This document shows, piece by piece, positions 1 through 12,522 of a DNA stretch of 64,000 bases. Location of the stretch: contig JAVLUZ010000629.1 in NCBI GenBank assembly GCA_036768485.1, forward strand, positions 62,001-126,000, in the 5' to 3' direction. Origin of the DNA: Mermis nigrescens. Lineage: Eukaryota > Nematoda > Enoplea > Mermithida > Mermithidae. Each line of letters opens with the position of its first letter. Within the stretch, counting starts at the first letter, position 1. A program made the translations under genes and the position numbers. The notes under the pieces were generated by a model. That model did no database searches, had not been told where the DNA came from, and was given only the letters and a program-made list of their open reading frames with translations.

Positions 1-465
1 GGTTGAGGGGGATGAAACGTTTTTCGAAGTATACCATCGAGTTCTGTCCATTCACATCAAATGATTGAGAAAAAAGAGAAAAAATTCCGACCTGTGTGGC
101 GAGAAAAATTTTAAAAAATTTTAAAAAAATTTGAAATTTAAAAAATTAAATTAAAAAATAATAAGAGATTTAAAAAATTTAAAAAAATCGGAGAAAAAAT
201 TTTAAAAAATTGAAAATTTAAAAAAAATTAAATTAAAAAATAATAAGAGATTTAAAAAATTTAAAAAAATCAGAGAAAAAAATTTTAAAAAATTGGAAAT
301 TAAAAAATTTAAATTAAAAAATAATAAGAGATTTAAAAAATCAGAGAGAAAAAATTACACACGCACACTTGACACGTTCATGTCTGGTGCATACGTCAAA
401 GCCGTACTTAGGCTTTAATACGCGCAAATTTATTTCTCGATTTCATTTTTTTCTATCTTTTAATG
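1..465. repeat. AT-rich start with 81-82 bp tandem repeat
   Basis: Three tandem units with the marker AATAAGAGATTTAAAAAA recur 81-82 bp apart (about 105-355). The rest is A-rich and shows no gene. Confidence 0.7.
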
Positions 466-880
466 CATGGTCGGCAGGGGGATAAATCCAAAAAAATCCA
501 AAAACGGCAAATTTAGTGTTCACGATTTATTTTTTGCTAGTCGGACGACGAAAATGGTCGAAATAGCCCACGAAACGCTTTTTTCGTGGTAATACCGCAT
601 TTTAAAGCATTTTTAGTCCATTTGGACTGCATTAGGTCGTTTTTAACACTAAAAGATATAGAAATTGATCAACGAGCAGAGAAAGTTTGTTTTTCACGCC
701 ATTTTGACTGAATTTTTGGCGCTTTTTATTTAATTTTTTAATTTTTACTTTATTTTTTTAACTTTTTCTAACGCCGGAAAAATTTTGACACTCTATCCTC
801 AAAACTCATGTAGAAAACGTTCCGTCAGCTCTTGATCGTCGGACAGCGCCTGTTTGGCTGATGTTTCAGGGGTTAATACC
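466..880 (+). repeat. Family F copy, left end decayed
   Basis: Shares with the intact copy at 43204-43601 the order: CACGATTT, AAAACGCTTTTTCGTGGTAA, TGCATTA, then CAGCTC-A-TCG and GGACAG-CC-TGT. It abuts a family B element at its right end. Confidence 0.7.
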
Positions 881-1048
881 CAGGCACGTAGCTGGCCATC
901 CTATTTGGGGGGACCGACCCAATTTTGGGGGGTCCGGGGTTCAAAAAAGCCAAAAATGGCACAAAATAACGTTTAAAAAGTCCTATTTTTCCGGTTTTTT
1001 CTGAATTTCGGGGGTGCGGTCCGCCATCCCATCAGAGCTGCGTGCCTG
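881..1048 (+). mobile_element. Family B MITE
   Basis: Ends CAGGCACGTAGCTGG and its near complement GCTGCGTGCCTG; 168 bp. Interior AAATAACGTTTAAAAAGTCC is the family core. No flanking duplication survives here. 1049-1303 is AT-rich with no feature seen. Confidence 0.75.
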
Positions 1049-1303
1049 TAGAAAATTATGTTATTAAAAAATTAAAATTAAAAAAATATAAAATTATGTC
1101 AAAATTTATTTAAAATTATGTTATAGAAAATTATTAAAATTATCCATGATGTGCATATATGGTTATAGTTGTTAGAGAACGAGAGCAGAATAAGTGGTGC
1201 TTGATTCGAAAATAAACGAAAAATTTGAAAAAAAGTAACAAAATATACAACTAAAATCAATAATACAAAATAAGGTTTAATTGCAAGAGATAAGGGTCGT
1301 AAA

Positions 1304-1430
1304 CACCCCCTTACAGAAGTTAAAAAACCGCCGCGGATTACTGTAGACCCCTAGAATTCTATTTTTAGTAACATTTTCGGCGATTCAACCCAACCTGATC
1401 CCCCCAGAATTTTAATACTGCCCATGTGTG
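1304..1430 (+). mobile_element. Family A MITE, short subtype
   Basis: Contains GATTACTGTAGACCCC and ends CTGCCCATGTGTG. Flanking octamers GTCGTAAA / GTCATAAA match at 7 of 8. The next 245 bp show nothing. Confidence 0.65.
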
Positions 1431-1675
1431 GTCATAAATTTGAGATTGAATCGTATGTTGTACATATGAAGGAGTCGGATATAAATAAAGAGTGGATGCA
1501 TTACCATATTAGTGCAATAAAAGTATAATAGTGAAATAAAAATGAAATGAATAAATAGAGTGAAATAAAATAAAATGATTAAATACGTAAAGAATGTATA
1601 TTGGAGGTCAAAAAGGTCAAAGAGCGAGTTTTTTGTCAAGTGGGCGTTGACTGTGCGTCAGCAAGCAGTGCGAAG

Positions 1676-2136
1676 CATAGGTGGGCGGCACCAAAATTCT
1701 GGGGGGGGTTGCAAGATTTTTCAAAGGTTAAAGAATGGCCTTATAAATTGTGGTATGGCGAAAAAACACAATTTTTCAACGTTTCCCATCGAGCACTATC
1801 CATTGGCATCGAAATATTGCGAAAAAACACAAAAAAATCAAAAATTAAATTCTGGGGGGGTATTTTGGTTTCTGGGGGTGCATACCATACGTGGGCAGCA
1901 AGAAAATTCTGGGGGAGGGGTGCAAGATTTGTCAAAAGTCAAAAAATGGCCTTAAAAGGTGTGGTATGGCGAAAAATTCACTATTTTTCGGCGTTTCTCA
2001 TTGAGCACTATCTATTGGCATCAAAAAATTGCGAAAAACGAAAAAAATTTTTAGAATTTGAATCCTGGGGGGTATTTTGGTTTCTCGGGGAGGGGGGTGC
2101 ATATTCCCCCATACCCCCTCCCCGCGCCCAGATATG
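1676..2136 (-). mobile_element. Family A composite (two tandem copies in reverse)
   Basis: Flanked by GTGCGAAG / GTGCGAAA. A second left end CATACGTGGGCAGC begins at 1886, so two reverse-oriented copies are fused, the first lacking its inner end. 2145-2513 is AT-rich without features. Confidence 0.75.
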
Positions 2137-2521
2137 GTGCGAAAGCGTGTTGAAGGGAGATTACCATTTGAGTAGTTCGTGTCAAAGTAGAATCTGAAGT
2201 TGATTTTTAATAAAATTTTGGATTTGTTTTTACGTTTAATGTTGAATTTTTAATACATCAGGCGAATATGTATAAGAAATAAAAGAAATGAATCGAGCAA
2301 TATAAAATGAATAACATAAATCAAGATCAATAAACTTAGTTCAAATTACCTACAAAAGATACTTTCAACATTATTTCAACCAGCTATGATTTCGAGATAA
2401 CTTATTGAACAATATCTACTTTTACTGACCTAGTAAACATGTGTAAAGGGAACTTGGTGAGAATTCCGATTGTCGGATATATTGATAGAACTGATTTATT
2501 TTTAACGCTTTTAGTGATAAT

Positions 2522-2988
2522 CGGGCAAGTGGCCGACCGTCCTATTCTGCGGGGGACCAATACCAATTTTTGGGGTTGAGTAAGCCTAAAAGGGCCAAAA
2601 ACTAACAGAAAATTACGTTCAAGAAGTCCTATTTTGCCGATTATTTTTTAATTTTGGGGGTCCGAACCACACATGGGCGTGGGGGTTTAGGGAGGGTATG
2701 CACCTCCCAGAAGTTGAAATACCACCCCCCAGAAATCAAAATACCCCCCAGAAAAATTTTTTTTGCTTTTTCAGCAATTTTTGATGCCATTGGATAGTGC
2801 TTGATGAGAAACGTCGAAAATGTGTTTTTTCGCCATACGACCACTTTTAAAACCATTTTTTGACCTTTGAAAATTTTTTCACTCCCCCTCCCCCAGAAAT
2901 TTTTTCACCCCCCTCCCCCAGAATTTCGGTGCTGCCCACCTATGGTCCGGACCCTCCCAACCCCATTTCCCCCGGAGATACGTGCCTG
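2522..2988 (+). mobile_element. Family B MITE split by a family A MITE
   Basis: Outer duplication GTGATAAT (2514-2521 and 2989-2996) is perfect. The right end reads GATACGTGCCTG. The interior is split at 2668-2944 by a family A copy. Confidence 0.85.
2668..2944 (+). mobile_element. Family A MITE nested in family B
   Basis: Starts CACACATGGGCG, ends CTGCCCACCTATG, core GGATAGTGCTTGATGAGAAACG-like; duplication GTCCGAAC / GTCCGGAC (7 of 8). Confidence 0.85.
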
Positions 2989-3024
2989 GTGATAATACTG
3001 TGTAAACCTGTAATTCTCATACTA

Positions 3025-3829
3025 TACGAGGGTTGTTCCAAAAGTTCGTTCATTTCTTATTATTTTTTCTGTTCTACAGTAAAACAATTTTCTTTTATTA
3101 TAGATTAAAAATTGATAAAAATACTGAAAAAATAGCCCTGAACAGAAGGGTCCCGTGACTTCATTCTTTGAGGAATAATGTCAATTTTTCAGCTGAGATG
3201 ATACAACTTTATGCAGCACTTTTTAGAAGGTTTTTGGTCATAAAACGTGCATTTGTGATAAAGCAAATTTTTTGCGAAAATTGGCGAAAATTGAGTTTTA
3301 GCGAAAAATGCAGCACTGGAAAAGAAAATTAATCAAAATCAGTGGCGGATCCAGGATTTTTCTAAGGGGGGGGCGGTACCCCCAGGGGGGCGGAACCCTG
3401 ACTTGGGCGGAAAAATTAGCACTTTTAACACGAAAATCGGTCAAAATCGCTCTAAAATCCTTAATTTTGCGCAATACTTTGGGCCAAGGGGGGGGGGCGG
3501 CCGCCCCTTCCTAAATCCGCCCCTGATCACAATAAGATTTTTGCTAGTGCATCAGTGGAAGGCACAAAATGTCTTTGTTTTACCAAAATTTCGAGATCAA
3601 ATGCTAATCAGCGCCGCAAGCTGCGACGTTATAAAAGTTGTTTTTCTTACCCACTGAAGTGAGGTATTTTTAAAAATTTTTCTAGAAAAGGCGGCAAAAT
3701 ATAGACAAAAAATTGTGACTTTTAAAATCTAAAGCGGAAGTTGCGTAACCATATGCAAAAAACTACACGTTGATATCTCTTGTACAGAAAAATGTATTAG
3801 ACAGCTTGAACGAACTTTTGGGACAACTC
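3025..3829. mobile_element. Mariner-like MITE
   Basis: Left end TACGAGGGTTGTTCCAAAAG is preceded by TA. The right end holds GAACGAACTTTTGGGACAAC, the inverted counterpart. The interior has no transposase and contains a family C element at 3340-3525. The outer right end is abutted by a family A copy. Confidence 0.65.
3340..3525. mobile_element. Family C MITE
   Basis: Ends CAGTGGCGGATCCAGG and AAATCCGCCCCTG; duplication ATCAAAAT / ATCACAAT (7 of 8). Confidence 0.85.
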
Positions 3830-4069
3830 CATAGGTGGGCGGCATCGAAATTCTGGGGGGTGTAAGATTTTTCAAAGATCAAAAAAAAATGGCCTTAAAA
3901 ATGGTGGTATGGCGAAAAAACACCATCTTTCAACCTTTCTCATCGAGCACTATCCATTGGCATCAAAAAATTGCGAAAAAGACAAAAAAATTCAATAATT
4001 GAATTCTGGGGGGTATTTCAATTTTTTGGGGGTCATCCCAAACCCCCCCGCCCTCCACGCTCGGGTATG
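3830..4069 (-). mobile_element. Family A MITE (reverse)
   Basis: Starts CATAGGTGGGCGGC, core in reverse (CGAGCACTATCCATTGGCATC region), ends near CTCGGGTATG. No duplication recognised. 4070-4429 shows no feature. Confidence 0.7.
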
Positions 4070-4429
4070 CATACATTCCTACGTTGTATCGACTGTGTTA
4101 TGCTAATTTTTCGAATATTTTTTATTTATTCTTCCGATACTACATTTTTCGCGTAGATCGCACTCAGCTTTTGCAATACTTTTACAAGCCAGCAAAGTGC
4201 GGTTTTTTGATATCTTGATAAACAACTCTAGTACATATAAACGAATTTTGGGAAATAAACTCACTTGTTTCATGAAAGAAAATCGTTCGACTAAAAATCC
4301 TTCCATTTTCAGAGTTTCGGAGAAGATCGCAAAGCAGAAAATGTACAAATAGTGAATACTTTTTAGATTAGCGCATGCCATTTAAAATCTTGAATTTTTC
4401 GGAGTTTCAAGTTATTCGGAAAGGTTTTC

Positions 4430-4765
4430 AGCTGCTCCTACCCCCTAGAAATTTTTTAAAGCTCTACCCCCTGAATTCGCGATTTACCTAAAAATTCGTG
4501 CAAAATGTGTTGTTTTTAGCCTTTTTAGCGATCTTTTGGCTCAAATATTCGGCGCTTCGCGCCATATACTGATTTTTGGCTATATTTTGTTTAATTTACT
4601 TTGATTTTTTGTTGTTTTTTCAAATTTTTCACGGTTTTACGTTCTAGAAAGATAGAGCATCGTCAAAAACGCTAGAAAATGATATTTTTGACGCGTATGT
4701 TATCGTTTAGGAGTCCAAAAAGTAGTTTTGAAAAGTTTTTTGGTTTCCCTCCAGAATAATTCATT
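4430..4765 (+). repeat. Family E copy, ends lost, with GGCGC hairpin
   Basis: Shares GAATTCGCGATTT, TTCTAGAAAGATAGAGCATCG and GACGCGTA with the intact copy at 10685-11092. The hairpin GGCGCTTCGCGCC lies at 4551-4563. Confidence 0.65.
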
Positions 4766-5013
4766 AGCTTGTTTTGCATAATGGTATGGTACTTAGGTTA
4801 TGCAATTTCGAATTCCAAATCGTATGCTTTACTTGTTCTTGAGCTATCTTCTACTAAGCCAGCTTGACCACATGGGGTTAAAAATTTACGAGTGAATCGG
4901 TCTTCAAACATAAATAATATTTTCCCTCGTATTCAGTGCAATAAAAGATTTCCTTTATAATGCAGGCTGCAGGTCACTCACTAGCACACATGGGCGTGGG
5001 AGGGGTGTACCAC

Positions 5014-5260
5014 CACACGTGGGCGTTAGGGGTATGCACTCGCAGAAGTTCGAATACACCCCCCCTAGAAACCAAAATACCCCCAGAATTCAATTTTTTG
5101 AAATTTTTTGTTTTTCTCGCAATTTTTTGATGCCGATGGATAGTGCTCGATCAGAAACGTTGACAAATGGCGTTTTTTCGCCATACTATTATTTTCAAGC
5201 CTATTTTTTGAACATTGAAAAATCTTGCACACCCCAGAATTTCGGTGCTGCCCACCTATG
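5014..5260 (+). mobile_element. Family A MITE beside a second left end
   Basis: Starts CACACGTGGGCG, ends CTGCCCACCTATG; octamers TGTACCAC / CGTACCAA match at 6 of 8. A further left end CACACATGGGCG lies at 4985, so it has probably inserted into an older copy whose right part is gone. 5400-5470 is a short ATAGTATATAGTAC-type simple repeat. Confidence 0.7.
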
Positions 5261-5488
5261 CGTACCAACCCGTCGCGAGTCGCGAGATCCCGGCAGGCCC
5301 TCAAAAATCGATAGACCCCCCAAAATTGACTTTTTGGCATGTTTTTTTCTTATGATTTTTGCTGGTTTGATGCCACCCAGACCCCCCAGAATACGGCTGC
5401 TGCTATATAGTATAGTATATAGTAGTACTTGTTGTATTTTATAGTATATAGTACTTTATAGTACTTGTTGCAGTGAAGTAGTTAAATA

Positions 5489-7852
5489 CTAGCAAAGAAA
5501 AATGCTCCGATGGAACAAAAGGGTAAATATACTTGAATTTCTTCATTGTTAAGGATGTAAAGGAGGGGACTAGGGAAATTTTCCTTATATGCGCAGAAGC
5601 CATAGGAATGTGCTAAACTGTTAGACTTCCCCTAAACAACGCAAAAATCGAAGTATATTTTGCGGCCTATGAAAAATGAGGGTGTAGTCACAAAACGTTC
5701 TCAAGTGTTTCGCAAAAGGCATTCAAGACACTTCCAAGACTATTAATTAATCGATGTATAATTTATTTAATAAAATCTAGACCTTCCACAATGCTTTGGC
5801 GTAAAAGATAATAGTGTAAACTTTACACTTACATGGTCAACTCAATAGTCTGCATGAAAACCCAAAAAAATTTCTTTAAATCTTCCAAAATAAAGTAATC
5901 AAAATACTCGTCATCGTAATCGAAATTACTACGGATAATCTGCAGAAACGCGCATAGGCCGCAGAATATACTTCGATTTTTGCATTGTTTTGGGCAGTGA
6001 TCGTACGGGGTCAGTTTTCACCCGATCGGGGTCGGGGTCGGGGATGGAAAACCCCGGTTTTCGTGGTCGGGGTCGGGGTTGAAGATTAACAATCAACATT
6101 GCATGATCACACACCAATTTGAAAAGGATAAAAACGATACCTTCACTTGTTTGTAGAGCATACTAATAAAGCTGCTTATGTTCAATATTTTATTTTCATT
6201 TCAAGTTCAAGCATGGTTTTAGCAATTTAGCATTACTTTCAATTTTAATCACTAATCGCTCTCGCTTTTTCGTATTCTTCCACAGTTTTTTCATAACGGT
6301 TTTCTATGGCGCACTGATTGTAGAACAGCCAATGGCGCGAAGCGCCGAAAATTTTCGAAATTTTTACCGTTTTCATGTAGAATTTACGCCTTTTTATTGA
6401 CAAACAGTTCGGAAATCACAAGTGGCGCAAAGCATCAATAAATTCAGTCATATTTCACCGCCCTAAGACAATAATCGGCGGTGCTAAGCGCAGGAAAATT
6501 TTGACGTTTTTACTCTTTAAACTCAATTTATACCGCTTAAATCATACAGAACAGATAAACTAATTGCGGCGCGAAGCGCCGAAAATTTTTAAAAATTCCT
6601 AATCCTTTTACCTTTTCTGTCATCCTAAAAATCTCTTTCAACATGTAGAACGAGATTGTATGGCTGGGGGTCTGGGGTGGCGCGCTCAAGCGCCACCAGC
6701 GGAGTCAGAGCAAAATCCCCGAAAATTTTGTAAAAAAGCACTCTAATTTTTAATTAGTAAAGTTAAAATTTTCACAAATTGGCAAAATCTTGGTTCTGGA
6801 TTAAGTCAAAAAAAACTTAAAATTAATGAACACCTACACTGCACAAAACATCTGAGCTGAAATGCGTTTTTCGACCTCTGCTAAGTATGTAGCGCAGCAA
6901 CTGGTCGCAAACCAATAAGTCATTGAAAGATGTATCAATGAGAATTCTGTTCTTACCATTTTCAGGCCCATTTGTTGCCTTCTTATTAACTAGTTCAAAA
7001 AACAGAAAATGCGCAAAAAACACAAGAAAATTTGGCCTTTCCTTTCATTTAAAATAGAATTATGTGTCCTTGTAAAGAAAGATAAACAAAGCAGAGAATA
7101 GATAAATTGGTACGCAAACATTTTCGCACTTTTACTATTATGTTCAATAAGCATGTGCAGTTTCATTCAATGAACTAATAGTGCATTAAATCACTAAAGT
7201 GCTGCGAAGTGCTGGATTATTTTAACAGATTCAAGCTTTTAAATTCATTGGATCTGCATGACGTTTGTGCCTTTTTAAACTCAATGTTCTGGACACATTG
7301 CGCCAGAAAAATCAACATAATTTCTGAAAAATTCCGGGGGGCATGTGCCTCCATTCCCCCTCGGCTACGCCTGCTGATTCCGCAGTAATTTCGGCGCACT
7401 TCATAATGGAAAATATGCGAACATGTATGTACGTCTTAACAACATGGCGACCAGGAGTACTTTTTATGGAATATCGCGAGTGTCGAGTTTAATATATTAA
7501 TTTTGCTGGTGAAGGAATCGTCCTTGTTCCGACTTTATTTGCTATTTATACAATTCTTCTATGTACCAACAAACAAAATGCTATTTTTCACCCCCGAAAA
7601 AAGGTTCAACCCCGACTCGAAAAATCATGCCCTCGGTCGGGGGTCGGGGTCGGGGTTTAGGCCGGGGTTTTTCGGGGTCGGGGTCCCCGTACGATCACTG
7701 GTTTTGGGGAAGTCTGACTGTTTAGCACATTCCTATGGCTTCTGCACATATAGGGAAATTTTCCCTAGTCCGCTCCTTTAACATCTTTAGCAATGAAGAA
7801 ATTCAAATATATTTACCTTTTTTGTTCCATCGGAGCATTTGTTCTTTGCTAG
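5489..7852. mobile_element. Foldback element G, split by a hAT-like element
   Basis: Left arm from CTAGCAAAGAAAAATGCTCC (5489) to GCGGCC near 5665 is repeated inverted from GGCCGCAGAATATACTTCGA (about 5956) through 7701-7852. The arms contain the marker CTCCGATGGAACAAAA. The right arm is interrupted by the 1706-bp element at 5995-7700. No coding capacity. Confidence 0.85.
5995..7700. mobile_element. 1.7-kb hAT-like element with GGGGTC end arrays
   Basis: Perfect inverted ends CAGTGATCGTACGGGG and CCCCGTACGATCACTG; perfect 8-bp duplication GTTTTGGG at 5987-5994 and 7701-7708. Subterminal (GGGGTC)n-like arrays lie at about 6020-6080 and 7635-7690. The interior is non-coding and holds two GGCGC-GAA-GCGCC hairpins (6334-6346, 6568-6580). 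Confidence 0.9.
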
Positions 7853-7889
7853 TTCCCTTCTTTTATTTAATATTTTAGGCCATATATCC

Positions 7890-8640
7890 ATATGTGGGCA
7901 GCGCCAAAATTCTGGGGGGGTGCAAGTAGCTGAAGAAAATTCTGTTTCCTTCTCGAACCTTTTACACTAAAATGATCACAGATCAAGAAATATTACATTG
8001 AAAGAGAAAAAATTTACCTCTTGAGATATTGTAACCCTCTACATTATAAAACCAATTGAACTGCACAGAAATCAAAATTGAGTTAGATAACTTCAGGACA
8101 CGCTAACAGTAAAAAACCCGTGTACTTTACACTTTTGTGCAAGAACCATTGAGTGTAAAGCATTTTTAAGTTCAGATTAGTAATCTACAACTCAGGGGCA
8201 ACATGCTCTGGGTGGAAAAGTGCTTCTCAGTGTAAACTTTACACTTTAGCTAATAACGCAATATTGGGTGTATAGAAACAAAATAAACTAGGATCTGTAA
8301 CGCTAAGATCAGGGCAGATTTTAAGCATAATTAGCATGTTCCGCCTACTTAACGCAGTAGCTGAAGAAATTTCGTTTTTCGTCTCGAACCCTTTGCACTA
8401 AAACGATCAGAGATCAAGAAGTATTGCGTTAAAAGAGAAAAAATCGGTCCCCGAGATATTCTAATCCTCTACATACATTACAAAACCAATTGGACTGCAC
8501 AGAAACCAAAATAGAGTTAGATAAGCTGAAAACACGCAAAGAGTAAAAAACCCGTATACTTTACATTTTTGTGCAACAACCATTGAATGTAAAGAAATTT
8601 TAAGGTCAGATTCGTAATCTACAGCTCGGGGCAACATTTA
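7890..8640 (+). repeat. Direct duplication of about 290 bp plus family A end fragment
   Basis: A short family A end (GTGGGCAGCGCCAAAATTCTGG) sits at 7897-7920. The block starting GTAGCTGAAGAAA recurs at about 7925 and 8348, 423 bp apart, and includes TACACTTTTGTGCAA and CGTAATCTACA in both copies. Confidence 0.75.
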
Positions 8641-9899
8641 AAAAAATTGGCCCCCTGCAAATTATTTGTTTTTTCGGTTTACACTTTACACACTCATTGC
8701 TAACCCGGTATTGAGTGTAAACCAAAAAATGGTACATCGAGTTTTTTATTTATCTATCATTTTAATAAAAACTGCACCTCCCAGGTGTGTGCCGTTGTTG
8801 CTGTGAGGGGGGGGCACGAAATTCGTACTCGCTGTGATAAACATATAAATAAAAAAAGGTGGCCAAGTATGTTATAGGTAGCGCTATAACGCTACCTATG
8901 ATGCTGATGAAATTTTTGCACTATATCAAGTTTTTGCCGGACAATACGACGAGATTTAAATAAAACGATTTCCTTCAAGCAATAAAAAAGCGAGAATCGG
9001 TAGAATAAATTGAACAGGAATTCCTAGTGCAGCTCTAATATAATTTGTCAAAATATTGCTAAAGACCGCATGTTTCCAATATTTTTAGCTAGAAAAATTA
9101 TGAACTAGGCGAAAGGGTATACCGAGATTCACATGGCCAGTGAATATTATGTTATGAAGACTTTAATTGCCATACCAGAATACATAGGTAGTCGATGCAA
9201 TGCGAAAGACCGGATATTGTTAGGAACTGTACTTAAAAGTCATGGTCGATCTGCGCGTGCCAAAATCTATAATTTATTCATCTTCTTATTCTTTTTTTTG
9301 TTTTTTTCATCTATTTTATTCATTTATCAAAATTTATCTTTTTTGGCTATCATTGATTTGATTCTTTAGCTTTACTTTCAAATGACTAATTCGGCATTTG
9401 CGGTCAATTGTCCGGAGTACCGCTTAGAGTGAGTGAAATTCTACGTTTAGGTTTTTGCTAACGTACTGTATTTTTACATTACCTGTAGTGTTTTGTTTTT
9501 TTATAATTGCGTTTTTTATTTTTTGTTTTTAGGTATTTTTCTCTAAATTAAATAACTTTTTCGAGGTGAATTTATTTTTATTGTCTATATACGTTTTTTA
9601 CCTATTTTCTTCATCCAATATTACATTCATTTTGTGAGATCGGCTCGTTTTTGTATTTTTTGTATTTTTTATTATTGCGTTCTTTATTTTTGTATATTAA
9701 TTATTTTTCCCTAAATAAACTCATCTTTTTCGAAATGGATTTATTTTTATAGTCTACGTCTTTTTCACGTATTTCCTTCATCCAATATTACATTCATTTT
9801 GTGAGATCGCTTATGAAAAATTCAATAAATTTGAAGCGAATAATGAATATTAAAAAATTGCTGCAAAAAACAAAAAAATTCTCGCACGTTATTCAGGGG
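8641..9899. other. AT-rich stretch with a 167-bp tandem duplication
   Basis: CATCCAATATTACATTCATT and TTTGTGAGATCG recur 167 bp apart (about 9500-9812, two units). Nothing else recognisable. Confidence 0.6.
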
Positions 9900-10155
9900 C
9901 ATAAGTGGGCAGCACCGAAATTCTGGAGGGGGGGGGGTGAAAAAATTTTCAAAGGTCAAAAAATGGTCTTAAAAGTTGTCGTATGGCGGAAAAAACACCA
10001 TTTTTCACGTTTCTCATCAAGCACTATGCAATGGCATCAAAAAATCGCTAAAAAAGCAAAAAATTCAAAATTTGAATTCTTGGGGGTGTTTTGATTTCTG
10101 GGGGTATTTCAACTTCTGGTGGGAGCATACCCCCCGAGCCCCACGCCCATGTGTG
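9900..10155 (-). mobile_element. Family A MITE (reverse)
   Basis: Starts CATAAGTGGGCAGC, ends CGCCCATGTGTG; duplication TTCAGGGG / TTCAGGGT (7 of 8). 10156-10684 is AT-rich without features. Confidence 0.85.
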
Positions 10156-10684
10156 TTCAGGGTACTAATGAATTTAATGAACTTAATTTTAAATCAGATG
10201 ACTTAATTTCTTGAATTTGATTTAAATTTACTTATTTATTATTTACCCGGTTCGGTTACTTATTTTCTGAATAATAGCGTAAATTACAAGAGCTGAAAAA
10301 TCGATGATTTGGCAATACGCAGCTTTTTAACGATTCACTGCCTTAAATTTTTTAACTGCATGCGTCTTTTCCGTTTAATGAATGCCATGTTTTCCATTAA
10401 ATACATTTTATGTATTATGCTTTTAGACAAAATTTAACATGGCATTACAGTAAGCAATTATTTCGGAAGATCGTTGGAAAGCTAGTAATAAATAATAAAA
10501 AATAAAAAATAAATGTATAATAATAATAAGTATAAAATGTTATGCACTTATTGATAAATCTCATAAATAAATACTATAAGTCTTGTAGGGAAAATTATAA
10601 TAATTATTATAATGAATATTTTGATTATAATAAATTAATAATAATAAATCTAGTAATAAACCGAATAATAAACTTAGTAATAAG

Positions 10685-11092
10685 CATACATGATCTTGGG
10701 GTTCGGGGGGTTTCATCCCCCGCTGAATCATTTTTTACCCTCCGCAAAAAATTTCCCCCCCCCCCTCAGCATTGGCGATTTTTCAAAAGTTTCCTAAACT
10801 TACCTGAAAATCGGTAGAAAAAGTGTCTTTTTAAGGGTTTTTGGCTATCTATTTGCTCAAAATTGCCAAATTTTCGGCTCTTCGCGCCATATATTCATGT
10901 TTTAAGCGATATATGGGTCAATTTATTCGACTTTTTTCCGAAATTTTTTTCATGATTTTATGCTCTAGAATGATAGAGTATCGTTAGAAACGCCAAAAAA
11001 CGATGTTTTTTAACGCGTACCGGCCATTTTTGGGCCCAAAAAGCACTTTAGGTTTTCATCCCCCCACAGAATTCCCATACTGTGCATGTATG
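10685..11092 (+). mobile_element. Family E MITE, complete (408 bp)
   Basis: Left end CATACATGATCTTGGGG, right end GTGCATGTATG, perfect 8-bp duplication GTAATAAG on both sides (10677-10684, 11093-11100). Interior has CTCTAGAATGATAGAGTATCG and AACGCGTACC. Confidence 0.88.
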
Positions 11093-11100
11093 GTAATAAG

Positions 11101-12522
11101 CCTAGTGAACCCAAAATACCTACAGTAATAATTGGTGTGGCTATTGATAGGCTGTAAAAGCATTTACGTAACCTGATTTTAACTGGTTAAGCGCGAACAG
11201 AAAACTTAAATACTATGAATAAAATTATGAAACCCTCGGTTTTGTTTACAAAATGGATTGTAGTGTATTCACGAGGCTTTGTGTACGTATGGCAGTTTTC
11301 AATCGTTGCAAATTGACTAAAAATGTACTTTAAACTGACAAAAGACCTTGGAATTAAACACAATAAACGAGGTCTACAAAAAAATTTTTACTAAAAAATT
11401 GTGTTACTGTAGCATATCTGGAAACCGCCTCCATAAAATTGACTAGAAATGTGGTTTTCGGAAGTGCTACAATAATAGTTTGACAAAGTATTATGCAATC
11501 ATGGGTTATTGTGTAAAGTAGCATAGCCGTTGCAGCAGTTTAAATCATTTTTGACGATTTACATCAGTTTGATTTGCTTAATTAATTTATTTTATTAATT
11601 TTTATTTTGAGTCAGTTTAAACTATATTTTCGATTAAATGTAAACTAGCGGGTTTTCCGCCCTTGTTCAGCGCCATGAAATTAGTACGCATCTCTTTACA
11701 CTTCGAGCCGAAGTCTGTCGGCGACTTCAACGGATTTTTGAACGTCCAAGTTAGCAATGGTCAAAGTTTACAAATTTCGTTGCACGGGCGAACATTGGCT
11801 AATGCTTGATAAATTTTTCTCTTCTGTGTAAACTAATTTTTTAACAGTATAATTTTACGGTTTCCATTGGTGGTTTAAAATGACGTTGATCGTCTTTTTA
11901 TCTCAGCTCTTCAATTCGTATGTTTATTCATCGATGTAATATTTTATTTGCATTATTTTTGTTGATTCGACTCATTCATTTTCTTTCGACGTGAGTATAC
12001 CTGCCGTATCAAATATGTTCGGATTAGTTTAAACAGGAATTGGTTTTAATATTCGTGAGTTTAAATTTCGATATAAATAATCGCCTTTTTGTGATTTGTG
12101 CGGCTGTTTAAATGAACTAAGATTTTTTGAAGAGTGTAAACTACGTAGGTAGGTGTGTGTAAACAGACGGGCATTTCTAAAAATAGACTTCAAAACAGAA
12201 TAACATTTGCTATGACGGGTGTGAGTGAAATACAAGAGCGCTTGCTTGCTTGTGCCACTTGTCACTGCAATGACTGGGCGATCAGACGGATGGTCTGAAT
12301 ATATACCTATCTATGTAAGAACGTGTGAGTAAAGTGACAGAACGTCATATAATCTCGTCCTTTTTCGGAATTTTGCCCTAAACAGGAACGATCACTATTC
12401 GATGAATTGCATGAACCTACTTGCGTGATTTGACGACGTACATATGCCTCTTATCATTTAGAAGTTTACTGTGAGGTTCATTTTTCGCATCAATTACAAG
12501 CACGTCGTAAAGGCTTGTGGAC
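11101..12522. other. Unique-looking AT-rich DNA
   Basis: No gene or repeat family found. Scattered GTGTAAAC/GTGTAAAG motifs occur at about 11512, 11825, 12135 and 12158. Confidence 0.4.

Noticed and set aside
1575..2197. Open frames rich in Phe, Trp, Gly with FWG-type motifs, repeated across the window
   Set aside because: They are translations of the family A MITE; the same frames recur wherever a copy lies and are cut at element ends.
4103..4381. 92-codon minus-strand frame
   Set aside because: No recognisable domain, no splice context, composition like the surrounding non-coding DNA.
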